A stretch of 64,000 nucleotides of DNA, taken from Mucilaginibacter sp. PAMB04168. Its GTDB lineage: Bacteria; Bacteroidota; Bacteroidia; Sphingobacteriales; Sphingobacteriaceae. A program made the translations under genes and the position numbers. Under the pieces are notes generated by a model that was not told the DNA's origin, made no database searches, and saw only the letters and a program-made list of their open reading frames with translations. The stretch spans positions 4,402,001 through 4,466,000 of the forward strand of contig NZ_CP155079.2 in the NCBI RefSeq assembly GCF_039634365.2, written 5' to 3'. Below, in pieces: positions 24,184-34,256 of the stretch (its first letter is position 1; every line of letters begins with the position of its first letter).

Positions 24184-27100
24184 ATGAAAAAACTCCTACT
24201 CCTGCTTACGGCATTTGTTTTAGCCCAAAGTACGGTGTTTGCGCAGCAACACTTACTCTGGATGCAGCAGCCTACCCTATCTCCAGATGGTAAGTGGATT
24301 GCTTTTGAATACAAAGGTAACCTATTTAAAGTAGCCGCAAGCGGCGGCACTGCTGTTCCCTTAACGATCAACAGCGCCTATAACGGCTACCCTGTTTGGA
24401 GCCATGATAGTAAAACTATTGCCTTTGCCTCCGACCGTTATGGCAATTTTGACGTGTATGTAATGCCTGCCGATGGCGGCCAGGCTACCCGCCTTACCTT
24501 TGCTTCTGAAAGGGATATTCCAATGGACTTTTCGGTAGATAATCAGAAGGTATATTTTGGCACCGACCGTCATGATATTTACACTTCGGTACGCTTTCCG
24601 GGCAATGCTTATTTTGCAAAGATGTACGCTGTGCCGGTTAAAGGCGGACGCAGTATTATGATTAACTCGGCAGGTACAGAGTATGTACATTTTAACAAAA
24701 CAGGCGATAAATTTATTTACCAGGACCGCAAAGGGTATGAAGACCCCTGGCGCAAACACCATACCTCAGCCGTTACACGCGACATCTGGGTGTATGATGT
24801 AACCAAAAAATCATATACCAAGGTATCAACCTACGTAGGCGAAGACCGCGAACCGGTTTGGGGCAACGGCGATGCCTTTTATTATCTGAGTGAACGCAAT
24901 GGCAACCAAAACTTGTACCGCGCCTCATTAAGCGATTATAACAACCCTACACAGCTTACCACCTTTACCAAAGACCCGGTACGTAACCTTTCCCGCTCTG
25001 ATGACGGCCTGTTGGCATTCACCCAAAACGGCGAACTGTTTACCATGAAAGACGGCCAGCAACCGGTGAAAGTAAACATTGGCCTCAGCGCTGATTTTAA
25101 CGGCGACCAGGTACAAAACATGCCTGTACGCGGCGATGCTACCGAAATTACCGTATCACCGAACGGCAAGGAAGTAGCCTTTGTTTACCGTGGCGAAATA
25201 TTTGTAGCCTCGGCAGATGGGAACATTACCAAGCGCATTACCAACACCCCTTATCAGGAGCGTATGGTAAAATTTAGCCCGGATGGCCGCACTTTGCTGT
25301 ATTCGGTTGAAAATACCACATCATGGGACATTTATAAAACCAGCTTAGCCAACCGCAATGAGCCTTACTTTTTTGCATCAACCACGTTGGCAACCGAACC
25401 GGTTATTAATTCCTCCAAAGAAGAATTTCAGGGCGTTTACTCGCCGGATGGCAAAAAGATAGCCTACCTGGAAGAACGCAACACCGTTAAAGTGTATGAC
25501 GTGGCTACCAAAAAGTCGGTCACTGTAATTCCTGCAGGCATTAATTTTTCTTACTCTGATGGCGACCAGTTCTTTTCATGGTCGCCCGATAGCCGTTACC
25601 TGGCTGCCGAATCAAGCGAGGGTGCTTATGGCCGTAGCGAAATAGCCTTAATAAAAGCCGATGGCACCGGCGACCGCATCAACTTAACCGAAAGCGGCTT
25701 CAATGATGGCCATCCGCAATGGGGACTGAACGGTAAGATGATCTACTGGCTATCCGATAAGCAGGGCCGTAAAAACTTCTCGCGCGGTGCGCAAGATGAC
25801 GTTTATGCCATGTTTTTTGATCAGGCTGCCTGGGATAGGTTCCAGCTAAGCAAGGAGGACTTGGATATTCGCAAACAGGAAGAAAAGAGAGATTCGCTAA
25901 ACAGATCATCGGCCACTACCAAATCAACACCTGCTAATGCCAAAACTCCGGCAGGCATAGCTCCTTATGCATATACGCCCAACCTTAAAAATCTGAGCGA
26001 CCGCACCGTACGCTTAACTTTAACGTCTACCGATATTTCGGACGTTATTATGTCTAAAGACGGCGAAAAGGTCTTTTACCTGGCCCGTTTTGATAAAGGC
26101 TTTGACCTATGGGTGAGCATGCCACGTACCAAGGAAAGTAAAGTACTGGCTTCGCTTAATGCACAAGGCGGTTCGTTGGAGCTAACGCCCGATGGTAAAA
26201 GCCTGTTTGTGCTGGCTGGTGGTAATGTAATGAAAGTAAACGTTGATGACGGCAAAATAACGCCTGTAAAAATCAACAGCACTATGGATCTGGATGCTGC
26301 CGGTGAACGTGCTTATGTGTTTGACCATGCCTGGAAACAAGTAACCAAAAAGTTCTTCGATCCTAAACTGCAGGGCGTGGATTGGGATTACTATCATACC
26401 ACCTATGCTAAGTTCCTACCGCACATCAACAATAACTATGATTTTCAGATACTGTTAAGCGAGTTTTTGGGCGAGCTGAATGGCTCACATACTGGCGGCC
26501 GCTATTCGCCAGTGTTCCCTAACGCTGATGAAACCGGCGCACTGGGCTTGCTGTACGATCAAACCAAAGGCGGCAACGGCTTGGTAGTGGCCGATATAAT
26601 AACCGGCGGTCCGTTTGATGTGGCCCGTACCAAGATGAAAAAAGGCTTTGTGATTGATAAAATTGATGGCGAAACTATTACCGATGATGCAGATTGGACA
26701 AAGCTATTGAACCACAAGGCCGATAAGTATACGCTAATTAGCTTCCATGATCCTAAAACCAATACTCGCTACGAAGAGAATGTAAAACCGGTACGCCCTA
26801 GTTTTGAAAGAAGCGTTCTACTGTACAACCGCTGGATCAGGCAGATGGAACACCTGACTGACAGCCTATCGAACGGACAGGTTGGCTATGTGCATGTACA
26901 GGGAATGAATGACCCCAGCTACCGCGTAACAGTTGACAAGGTACTTGGCCGCAACTATAACAAAAAAGCACTGATTGTAGATACCCGCTTTAACGGCGGT
27001 GGCTGGCTGCACGATGAATTGGTTACCTTTTTAGGCGGCAAGCTATACTTCCAGCTGCGGCCACAGGGCACACCAACCGAGGGAGGAGAATCATTAAGCA

Positions 27101-27441
27101 AATGGAACAAACCCAGTTGCGTGCTCATGAGCGAGGGTAATTACTCTGACGCATTTATGTTCCCATACGCTTATAAAGCTTTAAAATTAGGCAAGCTGGT
27201 AGGTATGCCGGTTGCCGGCACAGGTACCGCTGTTTGGTGGGAACGCCAGATAGACGGCACCCTGGTGTTCGGGATCCCGATGGTGTCTTCATGGGGACCA
27301 GGTGAGAACCACCCGACAGAAAACCATCAGCTGGAGCCAGATATTCGCGTTCCGGCCGACTACAGCAAGATTTTGAACGGGCAAGACCAACAACTGGAAG
27401 CAGCCGTTAAGGAGATGCTGCAAACGGTAAAAGGTCAGTAA
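24184..27441 (+). CDS. secreted tricorn-like S41 peptidase with N-terminal beta-propeller
   Basis: 1085 residues. Signal peptide MKKLLLLLTAFVLAQSTVFAQ, then WD40/PD40-type propeller repeats over about 25-590 (repeated SPDGKWIAFE, SHDSKTIAFASD, SPNGKEVAFVYRG, SPDGKKIAYLEE), a second set to about 700, a PDZ-like segment (about 780-850) and a C-terminal S41 peptidase core. Tricorn catalytic positions appear conserved: the Ser-His pair in ELNGSHTGG (about 769), the nucleophile in GNYSDAFMFP (about 988) and Glu in VWWERQ (about 1018). Archaeal tricorn trims proteasome products; secreted Bacteroidetes versions are thought to digest peptides in the periplasm. Flanked by terminators, so it is monocistronic. 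Confidence 0.9.
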   Translation: MKKLLLLLTAFVLAQSTVFAQQHLLWMQQPTLSPDGKWIAFEYKGNLFKVAASGGTAVPLTINSAYNGYPVWSHDSKTIAFASDRYGNFDVYVMPADGGQATRLTFASERDIPMDFSVDNQKVYFGTDRHDIYTSVRFPGNAYFAKMYAVPVKGGRSIMINSAGTEYVHFNKTGDKFIYQDRKGYEDPWRKHHTSAVTRDIWVYDVTKKSYTKVSTYVGEDREPVWGNGDAFYYLSERNGNQNLYRASLSDYNNPTQLTTFTKDPVRNLSRSDDGLLAFTQNGELFTMKDGQQPVKVNIGLSADFNGDQVQNMPVRGDATEITVSPNGKEVAFVYRGEIFVASADGNITKRITNTPYQERMVKFSPDGRTLLYSVENTTSWDIYKTSLANRNEPYFFASTTLATEPVINSSKEEFQGVYSPDGKKIAYLEERNTVKVYDVATKKSVTVIPAGINFSYSDGDQFFSWSPDSRYLAAESSEGAYGRSEIALIKADGTGDRINLTESGFNDGHPQWGLNGKMIYWLSDKQGRKNFSRGAQDDVYAMFFDQAAWDRFQLSKEDLDIRKQEEKRDSLNRSSATTKSTPANAKTPAGIAPYAYTPNLKNLSDRTVRLTLTSTDISDVIMSKDGEKVFYLARFDKGFDLWVSMPRTKESKVLASLNAQGGSLELTPDGKSLFVLAGGNVMKVNVDDGKITPVKINSTMDLDAAGERAYVFDHAWKQVTKKFFDPKLQGVDWDYYHTTYAKFLPHINNNYDFQILLSEFLGELNGSHTGGRYSPVFPNADETGALGLLYDQTKGGNGLVVADIITGGPFDVARTKMKKGFVIDKIDGETITDDADWTKLLNHKADKYTLISFHDPKTNTRYEENVKPVRPSFERSVLLYNRWIRQMEHLTDSLSNGQVGYVHVQGMNDPSYRVTVDKVLGRNYNKKALIVDTRFNGGGWLHDELVTFLGGKLYFQLRPQGTPTEGGESLSKWNKPSCVLMSEGNYSDAFMFPYAYKALKLGKLVGMPVAGTGTAVWWERQIDGTLVFGIPMVSSWGPGENHPTENHQLEPDIRVPADYSKILNGQDQQLEAAVKEMLQTVKGQ

Positions 27442-27543
27442 TCGCCCCCCTTCGAGCGGAGAGAGGGCTTTACAAAACATACAAATAAGCTCATCCATTC
27501 AAGATCTCTCCCTGCCATTTGAGGTGATAGGTTTTATGGCCTT

Positions 27544-27587
27544 AAACACAAAGAGCCCTGCATTTGCCAGGCTCTTTGTGTTTTATC
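27544..27587 (+). terminator. terminator between convergent tricorn protease and purD genes
   Basis: A 14-bp stem AAACACAAAGAGCC (27544-27557) with GGCTCTTTGTGTTT (27570-27583) and a T run on the plus strand. It could also work for purD from the other side, though the minus-strand tail is poorer in T. Confidence 0.8.
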
Positions 27588-27671
27588 ATCCGTTAACTCA
27601 GTATAAACAGACAACTATAAATGTATTTTACCAACCTGGTGCAAAGCCCATCTGGGAGGGTTGGCAGGATA

Positions 27672-28946
27672 TTACAACAAATCAAATCCAATATCTTTCC
27701 TGAAATACTTACCGTCATAATAAATACGGCTTGCATCCAGTGTGGCTTGTTGCAGGGCGGTAAAAAGATCATCCTGCAATGAAGTAATGGCCAGCACACG
27801 GCCGCCGGTAGTTATCACATCATCGCCCTGCATACCAGTACCGGCATGAAAAGCGATGGAGCCGCGCACATTATCCAATCCGCTTATTACTTTATCTTTC
27901 AAATACTCGCCCGGGTAGCCGCCTGCTACACAAACTACTGTAGCCGCTATTTTGGGTGATATGGTAAATTGTTTTTCAATCAGATTGCCTTCGGCCACGC
28001 CCATTAATAAATCTATCAGGTCAGACTCTATACGTGGCAACACGCTCTCGGTTTCGGGGTCGCCCATGCGGCAGTTATATTCAATTACCCATGGCTCACC
28101 CTCACAATTCATCAGCCCAATAAATATAAACCCTTTGTAAGGAATGCCATCCTGCTTTAAACCTTCAACGGTGGGTACCACCACACGCTCTTCTACTTTC
28201 CGCATAAAAATTTCATCGGCAAACGGAACCGGCGATACTGAACCCATACCACCTGTATTCAAGCCGCTATCGCCTTCGCCAATACGTTTATAATCTTTAG
28301 CCTCGGGTAAAATCTTATAGCTGTTACCATCGGTCAGTACAAAAACCGATAGTTCTATGCCTTGTAAAAACTGTTCTACTACTACTTTAGAACTGGCTTC
28401 GCCAAACTTGGCTTCGGTAAGCATTTCTACCAATTCCTGCTGGGCTTCCTGCAGGGTAAGGCATATTAAAACGCCTTTGCCTGCCGCCAGGCCGTCGGCC
28501 TTTAAAACCACCGGCAAACCCTGGGTAGCCAGATAGCTTAAACCATCCTGCAAGGTATCGCGGGTAAACGTGCGCGATGCCGCCGTTGGGATGTTGTGCC
28601 GCTGCATAAACTGCTTCGAAAAATCCTTACTGCCTTCAAGCTGAGCCGCTTCACGCTGCGGCCCAATAACCGGAACGTTTTTCAGTTGCTCATCATTTAA
28701 AAAGAAATCGTGTATACCTTTTACCAGCGGTTCTTCGGGTCCTACTATAACCAGGTTAATGCCGTTGCTAAGTACAAAGGCCTTAATACCTTCAAAATCG
28801 GTTACTTTAATATCAACGTTGGTACCATACTGGCCGGTGCCTGCATTACCGGGTGCAATAAAAAGCTGTTCGCATTTAGGGCTTTGGCTTAGTTTCCAGG
28901 CAAATGCACTTTCGCGGCCGCCCGAACCGATGAGTAGAATGTTCAT
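27672..28946 (-). CDS. purD: phosphoribosylamine--glycine ligase
   Basis: 424 residues, ATP-grasp enzyme of the second step of purine synthesis (phosphoribosylamine + glycine + ATP to GAR). MNILLIGSGGRESAFAWKL is the PurD start, VGPEEPLVKGI the PRA-binding region, LPVVLKADGLAAGKGVLI the ATP-grasp lysine loop, and GFIFIGLMNCEGEPWVIEYNCRMGDPETE (positions about 285-313, partly quoted as landmark) the metal-binding end. The last 90 residues are the C-terminal domain. Length is normal. A TATCTTTA box (28959-28952 minus) sits 6 bases before the start codon. Confidence 0.96.
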   Translation of the reverse strand: MNILLIGSGGRESAFAWKLSQSPKCEQLFIAPGNAGTGQYGTNVDIKVTDFEGIKAFVLSNGINLVIVGPEEPLVKGIHDFFLNDEQLKNVPVIGPQREAAQLEGSKDFSKQFMQRHNIPTAASRTFTRDTLQDGLSYLATQGLPVVLKADGLAAGKGVLICLTLQEAQQELVEMLTEAKFGEASSKVVVEQFLQGIELSVFVLTDGNSYKILPEAKDYKRIGEGDSGLNTGGMGSVSPVPFADEIFMRKVEERVVVPTVEGLKQDGIPYKGFIFIGLMNCEGEPWVIEYNCRMGDPETESVLPRIESDLIDLLMGVAEGNLIEKQFTISPKIAATVVCVAGGYPGEYLKDKVISGLDNVRGSIAFHAGTGMQGDDVITTGGRVLAITSLQDDLFTALQQATLDASRIYYDGKYFRKDIGFDLL

Positions 28947-29064
28947 GGCGGTAAAGATAATAGTTTGGGTTCAGAACCAAGTGCCAAGAGTCGAGAACCG
29001 GTTCGTATTTCTATAGCTCATTAAAAAACGTGGTTCCAAACGCTTGTTTCTTGAGTGTTGATTC

Positions 29065-29095
29065 TTGGCTCTATGCCTAAAAATCACTACCTTTA
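29065..29095 (+). promoter_or_regulatory. secA promoter
   Basis: TTG (29065-29067), a 20-base spacer and TACCTTTA (29088-29095), a one-base variant of TAnnTTTG. Start of transcription would leave a leader of about 60 bases before ATG 29165. The -33 region is part of a TTCTTG-rich degenerate repeat. Confidence 0.55.
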
Positions 29096-29164
29096 CCTGC
29101 CATTATGCCACCCAAGGTGTGGCTGGCGTAATTGTTGGGATAGACGGAGTATTATATCGAAATT

Positions 29165-32100
29165 ATGTTAGGATTTATTAGTAAGCTTTTTGGAAGTAAA
29201 TCGGAAAGGGATGTAAAAAGCATACAGCCCCTGGTTGAAAAAATAAAAGGCGAATTTGCAAAGCTCGACAACCTCAGCAATGATGAGTTAAGGGCTAAAA
29301 CAACAGATTTTAAAGCGAGAATTGCCGAAGGCCTTGCTGCCATTGATGAGCAAATACAAGCCATTAAAAGCGAAATTGAATCGGCTGATACCAACCTGGA
29401 CGTGAACGCCAAAGTGGAGCTTTACAGCCGTGTTGACAAGCTTGAAAAAGACCGCAACAAAGAGCTGGAAGTTATCCTGTTAGATATATTACCTTCGGCT
29501 TTTGCCGTAGTAAAAGAAACGGCCCGCCGTTTTGCCAACAACCCTACTATTGAAGTTACCGCTACCGATTTCGACCGCCAGCTGGCTGCTAAAAAAGGCA
29601 ACGTTGTAATTAAAGGCGATAAAGCCACCCACAGCAATACCTGGATAGCTGCAGGAAACGAAGTTACCTGGAACATGGTACACTATGATGTGCAGCTGAT
29701 TGGCGGTATTGTACTCCATAGCGGTAAAATTGCCGAGATGGCAACCGGTGAGGGTAAAACCCTGGTAGCTACACTGCCTGCGTATTTAAATGCACTGGCC
29801 GGCCAAGGCGTACACATTGTAACTGTGAACGATTACCTGGCTCGTCGTGACTCGGAGTGGATGGGACCGCTGTACGAATTCCATGGTTTATCGGTTGATT
29901 GTATTGACAAGCATGAGCCTAATTCGGAATCACGCCGTAATGCTTACCTGGCCGATATCACCTTTGGTACCAACAACGAGTTTGGTTTTGATTACCTGCG
30001 TGACAATATGACACGCACTCCAGAAGAGCTGGTACAACGCAAACTTCACTTTGCTATGGTGGATGAGGTTGACTCTGTTTTGGTGGATGACGCCCGTACA
30101 CCTTTAATTATTTCGGGCCCTATACCACGCGGTGATGAGCATGAATTTTACATGCTTAAACCTCGCATTGAGCGCTTGGTAAATGCACAAAAAACTTATA
30201 TAAACACTGCTTTAAACGAAGCAAAAAAACAAATAAACGACGGCAAAACCGGTAGCGATGAAGGTGGCTTGGCCCTATTGCGTGCTCACCGTGGTTTGCC
30301 TAAGAGCAAAGCGCTGATCAAATTTTTAAGTGAAGGCGCTAACCGTACCGTTTTGCAAAAGACAGAGAATTATTACATGCAAGACCAAGGCAAGGAAATG
30401 CCTAAGGTTGATACGGAATTATTCTTTGTAATCGATGAAAAAAACAACTCGGTTGAACTTACTGAAAAAGGTATTGAGCTGATCACTGCATCCGGCGAAG
30501 ATCCTAAATTCTTTGTAATGCCTGATGTTGGTACCGAGATTGCAAAAATTGAGAAGTCTGATCTTTCGCCAGAGGAAAAATTGGCGCAGAAAGATGAGCT
30601 GATGCGTGATTTCTCTATTAAATCTGAGCGTATCCACTCTATCAACCAGTTACTAAAAGCCTATACCCTTTTCGAAAAGGATACTGAATACATTTTGGAT
30701 GAAGGCAAGGTAAAGATTGTGGATGAGCAAACCGGTCGTGTACTGGATGGCCGCCGCTATTCTGACGGTTTGCACCAGGCTATTGAGGCTAAAGAGAATG
30801 TAAAGGTTGAGGACGCTACGCAAACCTTTGCAACCATTACCCTGCAAAATTACTTTAGGATGTACCACAAGCTTTGCGGTATGACCGGTACTGCTGTAAC
30901 TGAAGCAGGCGAGCTATGGGAAATTTACAAGCTGGATGTAGTAGAAATCCCAACTAACGTAGTTGCCCAGCGCGATGACCGCCAGGATTTGGTATACCGC
31001 ACCATGCGCGAAAAATATAACGCCGTGGCCGAAGAGATCGTAAAGCTTACCCAGGCAGGTCGCCCGGTGTTGGTAGGTACCACTTCGGTAGAAATATCAG
31101 AACTATTGAGCCGTATGCTTAAGCTGCGCGGTATCAAGCATAACGTACTGAACGCCAAAATGCACCAAAAGGAGGCCGATATTGTGGCCGAAGCGGGTCA
31201 GGCTGGTACTGTAACCATAGCTACCAACATGGCTGGCCGTGGTACGGATATTAAGTTAGGCAAAGGCGTAAAAGAAGCCGGCGGTTTAGCTATTGTAGGT
31301 ACCGAACGTCATGAGTCGCGCCGTGTTGACCGCCAGCTGCGCGGTCGTGCCGGTCGTCAGGGCGATCCGGGTTCTTCACAGTTCTTTGTATCGTTAGAGG
31401 ATAACCTGATGCGTTTATTCGGCTCAGAGCGTATCTCTAACCTGATGGTACGCATGGGCATTGAAGAAGGCGAGGTTATTCAGCACTCTATGATTACCAA
31501 ATCGATAGAGCGTGCGCAGAAAAAAGTGGAAGAAAACAACTTTGGTATCCGCAAGCGCTTGCTGGAGTATGATGACGTGATGAACTCACAGCGTACCGTA
31601 GTTTACGCTAAACGTAAAAACGCCTTATTTGGCGAGCGTTTGGATGTAGACATCAGCAACACCATTTTTGATGTGGTTGAGGATGTAGTTACCGAATACA
31701 AAGAGGCTAACAACTACGAAGGCTTCCGTATGGAAATGATCCGCTTGTTCTCGGTTGATCCGGAGATAAGCCAGGAAGAATTTACCGCGGCTAACCTGAA
31801 TAACCTGGTTGAAGGCACCTTTAATGTAGTAACCGATTTTTATAAACGCAAAACCGAAGGTATTGCCGAGCAGGCTTACCCGGTACTGAAAGACGTTTAT
31901 GAAACCCGCGGCGAGTATGTGGAAAACATTGTAGTACCATTTACCGATGGTGTACATGGCATACAAGTAGCTGTTCCGTTGAAAAAAGCGGTTGACAATC
32001 ACGGTCTGGAGGTGTTCAAATCTTTTGAAAAGAACGTAACCCTGTACTTGATTGACGATGCCTGGAAAGAACACCTGCGCGAGATGGACGAATTAAAGCA

Positions 32101-32461
32101 ATCGGTACAAAATGCCGTTTACGAGCAAAAGGACCCATTACTGGTGTACAAGTTCGAAGCTTTCCAATTGTTCCGTCAAATGCTGGCCAATGTAAACAAG
32201 GAGCTGGTTAGCTTCCTGTTCAGAGGCGGTATTCCGGTACAGCAGGCTCCTGAAGAAGTGCACGAGGCCCGCCCTATTCCGCGTACCGATATGCGTCAGA
32301 TGCGGATGAGCAAGCCCGAACTTGTACACGAAACCAACGGCGTGCCCGATGAAGAGATACAGGAAAAACAAACACCTGTACGTGCTGAGCAAAAAATAGG
32401 TCGTAATGATCCTTGCCCGTGTGGTAGCGGCAAAAAGTTCAAAAACTGCCACGGCGCATAG
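29165..32461 (+). CDS. secA: preprotein translocase ATPase SecA
   Basis: 1098 residues. DEAD-type motor that pushes preproteins through SecYEG. Walker A ATGEGKTLVATLPAYLNAL (about 192), DEVDSVLVDDARTPL (about 298), the helicase segment VGTTSVEISELLSRML and the ATNMAGRGTDIKLGKGV / GRAGRQGDPGSSQF motifs are present. It is about 200 residues longer than the E. coli protein because of an insertion around residues 335-480 in the preprotein-binding region, which is normal for Bacteroidetes. The C-terminus is a zinc SEC-C motif (NDPCPCGSGKKFKNCHG). Terminator at 32489. Confidence 0.97.
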   Translation: MLGFISKLFGSKSERDVKSIQPLVEKIKGEFAKLDNLSNDELRAKTTDFKARIAEGLAAIDEQIQAIKSEIESADTNLDVNAKVELYSRVDKLEKDRNKELEVILLDILPSAFAVVKETARRFANNPTIEVTATDFDRQLAAKKGNVVIKGDKATHSNTWIAAGNEVTWNMVHYDVQLIGGIVLHSGKIAEMATGEGKTLVATLPAYLNALAGQGVHIVTVNDYLARRDSEWMGPLYEFHGLSVDCIDKHEPNSESRRNAYLADITFGTNNEFGFDYLRDNMTRTPEELVQRKLHFAMVDEVDSVLVDDARTPLIISGPIPRGDEHEFYMLKPRIERLVNAQKTYINTALNEAKKQINDGKTGSDEGGLALLRAHRGLPKSKALIKFLSEGANRTVLQKTENYYMQDQGKEMPKVDTELFFVIDEKNNSVELTEKGIELITASGEDPKFFVMPDVGTEIAKIEKSDLSPEEKLAQKDELMRDFSIKSERIHSINQLLKAYTLFEKDTEYILDEGKVKIVDEQTGRVLDGRRYSDGLHQAIEAKENVKVEDATQTFATITLQNYFRMYHKLCGMTGTAVTEAGELWEIYKLDVVEIPTNVVAQRDDRQDLVYRTMREKYNAVAEEIVKLTQAGRPVLVGTTSVEISELLSRMLKLRGIKHNVLNAKMHQKEADIVAEAGQAGTVTIATNMAGRGTDIKLGKGVKEAGGLAIVGTERHESRRVDRQLRGRAGRQGDPGSSQFFVSLEDNLMRLFGSERISNLMVRMGIEEGEVIQHSMITKSIERAQKKVEENNFGIRKRLLEYDDVMNSQRTVVYAKRKNALFGERLDVDISNTIFDVVEDVVTEYKEANNYEGFRMEMIRLFSVDPEISQEEFTAANLNNLVEGTFNVVTDFYKRKTEGIAEQAYPVLKDVYETRGEYVENIVVPFTDGVHGIQVAVPLKKAVDNHGLEVFKSFEKNVTLYLIDDAWKEHLREMDELKQSVQNAVYEQKDPLLVYKFEAFQLFRQMLANVNKELVSFLFRGGIPVQQAPEEVHEARPIPRTDMRQMRMSKPELVHETNGVPDEEIQEKQTPVRAEQKIGRNDPCPCGSGKKFKNCHGA

Positions 32462-32488
32462 GTTTCGTTAACACAAAAATAACTATGT

Positions 32489-32535
32489 AATGCTGTTTGC
32501 AGGATTTGAACACAAGCCTGTAAACAGCATTTTTT
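32489..32535 (+). terminator. intrinsic terminator of secA
   Basis: 15-bp stem 32489-32503 with 32517-32531 (one G-T pair), 13-base loop, and a T run to 32535. Its last T lies only seven bases before the start codon of the SPOR gene. Confidence 0.8.
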
Positions 32536-32542
32536 GTAAAAA

Positions 32543-33028
32543 ATGGATAGAGGGAAATTATTTCTTAAACGTTATCTGAAGCTTAACCCCAGCGTATGCT
32601 TAATAACTTTTATTTGCCTTGCGTTATACTTGCCTGCCCAGGCTCAAACCCAGCAGCGCGGCAAGCTGGAGATAATAAAAGATCCGCGCATTGACTCTTT
32701 AATTGCGCACCGGTACAGTAAAAACAAAGGCACCGGCAAAGCTATCCGGAGCGGTATTTCAGCTTACGGCTACCGGGTACAGTTCTTTAGCGGGCCAAAT
32801 CGCAAAGCCGCCTTTAACGCACAAAACAAATTTCAGCAGCTGCACCCCGAGTTGCGCACGTATATTAATTATAAAGAGCCTAATTTTAAGGTAAAAGGCG
32901 GCGACTTCCGTTCCAGGCTGGAGGCATCTAAACTGGTGCAGGAGTTAAAGGGAGTGTTTAGCCCGCTTTACATTTTATCAGAAAAAATAAATTTGCCCAA
33001 ATTAGATCCAAACACCACCCCGCAATGA
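32543..33028 (+). CDS. SPOR domain-containing secreted protein
   Basis: 161 residues. N-terminal signal sequence with a longer charged head (MDRGKLFLKRYLKLNPSVCL, then a hydrophobic core ending ALYLPAQAQ). Residues about 70-150 fit a SPOR-type fold: YGYRVQFFSGPNRKAAFNAQ and LRTYINYKEPNFKVKGGDFR, the I/V-Q-F-x-G start and the K-V-x-x-G-D-F-x-x-R end being diagnostic. SPOR domains bind denuded peptidoglycan glycans. The stop overlaps the next start as ATGA. The start codon is oddly close to the secA terminator, and no in-frame ATG is available further down. Confidence 0.8.
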   Translation: MDRGKLFLKRYLKLNPSVCLITFICLALYLPAQAQTQQRGKLEIIKDPRIDSLIAHRYSKNKGTGKAIRSGISAYGYRVQFFSGPNRKAAFNAQNKFQQLHPELRTYINYKEPNFKVKGGDFRSRLEASKLVQELKGVFSPLYILSEKINLPKLDPNTTPQ

Positions 33029-34209
33029 TGAAGGAACAAATACAGGAACTCTCGCAAAAGATATTTAAGGATGTAGTAGCCAACCGCAGGCACCTGCACG
33101 CCAATCCCGAGCTTTCATTCCATGAAGTGGCAACATCAGCTTACGTGGCATCAAAGCTTGATGAGCTGAACATTCCGTATGTACGCATGGCAGATAATGG
33201 CATTGTAGGGCTACTGAAAGGGAACAAGCCGTCGGACCAGGTAGTAGCCCTGCGTGCAGATATGGATGCGCTCCCTATTACAGAAGCTAATGACGTGCCT
33301 TACAAATCGCAAAACACCGGTGTAATGCATGCCTGCGGCCATGATGTGCACACTTCATCATTGTTGGGTACGGCCACTATATTAACCAGCCTAAAAGACC
33401 AGTTTGGCGGTACTGTAAAACTTATTTTCCAGCCAGCTGAAGAGAAGCTGCCTGGCGGAGCCAACCTGATGATACAGGAGGGCGTATTGGAAAACCCTAA
33501 ACCGCAAGCCGTACTAGGACAGCATGTAATGCCCCTTATTGATGCGGGCAAGGTAGGTTTCAGGGCGGGTAAGTACATGGCCAGTACCGATGAGATTTAC
33601 GTTACCGTAAAGGGCAAAGGCGGCCACGGTGCACAGCCACAGCAAAATATTGACCCGGTAATTATTACTGCCCATATCCTTACCGCACTACAACAAGTAG
33701 TTAGCCGGTTTGCCGATCCTAAAAGCCCATCGGTATTATCGTTTGGTAAAGTGATTGCCAATGGCGCTACTAACATTATCCCTAACGAGGTTTACCTGGA
33801 GGGCACCTTCCGTACCATGGATGAAAAGTGGCGCAGTGAAGCTCATATCCGCATGAAAAAAATGGCCGAAGGCATTGCTGAAAGCATGGGCGGCAGCTGC
33901 GAGTTCAACATCATGCGAGGTTACCCTTTCCTGATTAATGAAGAAAAGCTTACGGCATCGGTACGTGGCCATGCCGAAGATTATTTAGGTAAAGAAAATG
34001 TGCTGGACCTGGATATATGGATGGCTGCCGAAGATTTTGCTTATTACTCACAAGTGGCCGATAGCTGCTTTTACCGGTTAGGCACCCGTAACGAAAGCCG
34101 CGGCATTACGTCGGCTGTACACACGCCGACTTTTGATGTGGAGGAAAGCGCACTAACAGTAAGTACCGGCCTGATGGCTTATATGGCATTAAAGCAGTTA
34201 GGAAATTAA
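33025..34209 (+). CDS. M20 family amidohydrolase (amino-acid N-acyl hydrolase type)
   Basis: 394 residues of the M20D aminoacylase/IAA-amino acid hydrolase group. Metal-site landmarks are HACGHDVHTSSLLG (about 103-116), PAEEKLPGGAN (about 137-147), GQHVMPLIDAGKVG (about 168-181) and MAAEDFAYYSQ (about 333). The small dimerisation domain lies in about 185-300 with KGKGGHGAQPQ. It removes acyl groups from N-acylated amino acids; the exact substrate cannot be told. It overlaps the SPOR gene by four bases (ATGA). A strong terminator follows. Confidence 0.9.
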   Translation: MMKEQIQELSQKIFKDVVANRRHLHANPELSFHEVATSAYVASKLDELNIPYVRMADNGIVGLLKGNKPSDQVVALRADMDALPITEANDVPYKSQNTGVMHACGHDVHTSSLLGTATILTSLKDQFGGTVKLIFQPAEEKLPGGANLMIQEGVLENPKPQAVLGQHVMPLIDAGKVGFRAGKYMASTDEIYVTVKGKGGHGAQPQQNIDPVIITAHILTALQQVVSRFADPKSPSVLSFGKVIANGATNIIPNEVYLEGTFRTMDEKWRSEAHIRMKKMAEGIAESMGGSCEFNIMRGYPFLINEEKLTASVRGHAEDYLGKENVLDLDIWMAAEDFAYYSQVADSCFYRLGTRNESRGITSAVHTPTFDVEESALTVSTGLMAYMALKQLGN

Positions 34210-34256
34210 TAACGATAAACAAATACCACTTAGTGGTGCCGTATAAAGTTGTTCTT

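Noticed and set aside
27478..27500. Shared CTCATCCATTCAA string with 38969-38981
   Set aside because: Only 13 bases in two AT-rich gaps; too short to call a repeat without a genome-wide count.
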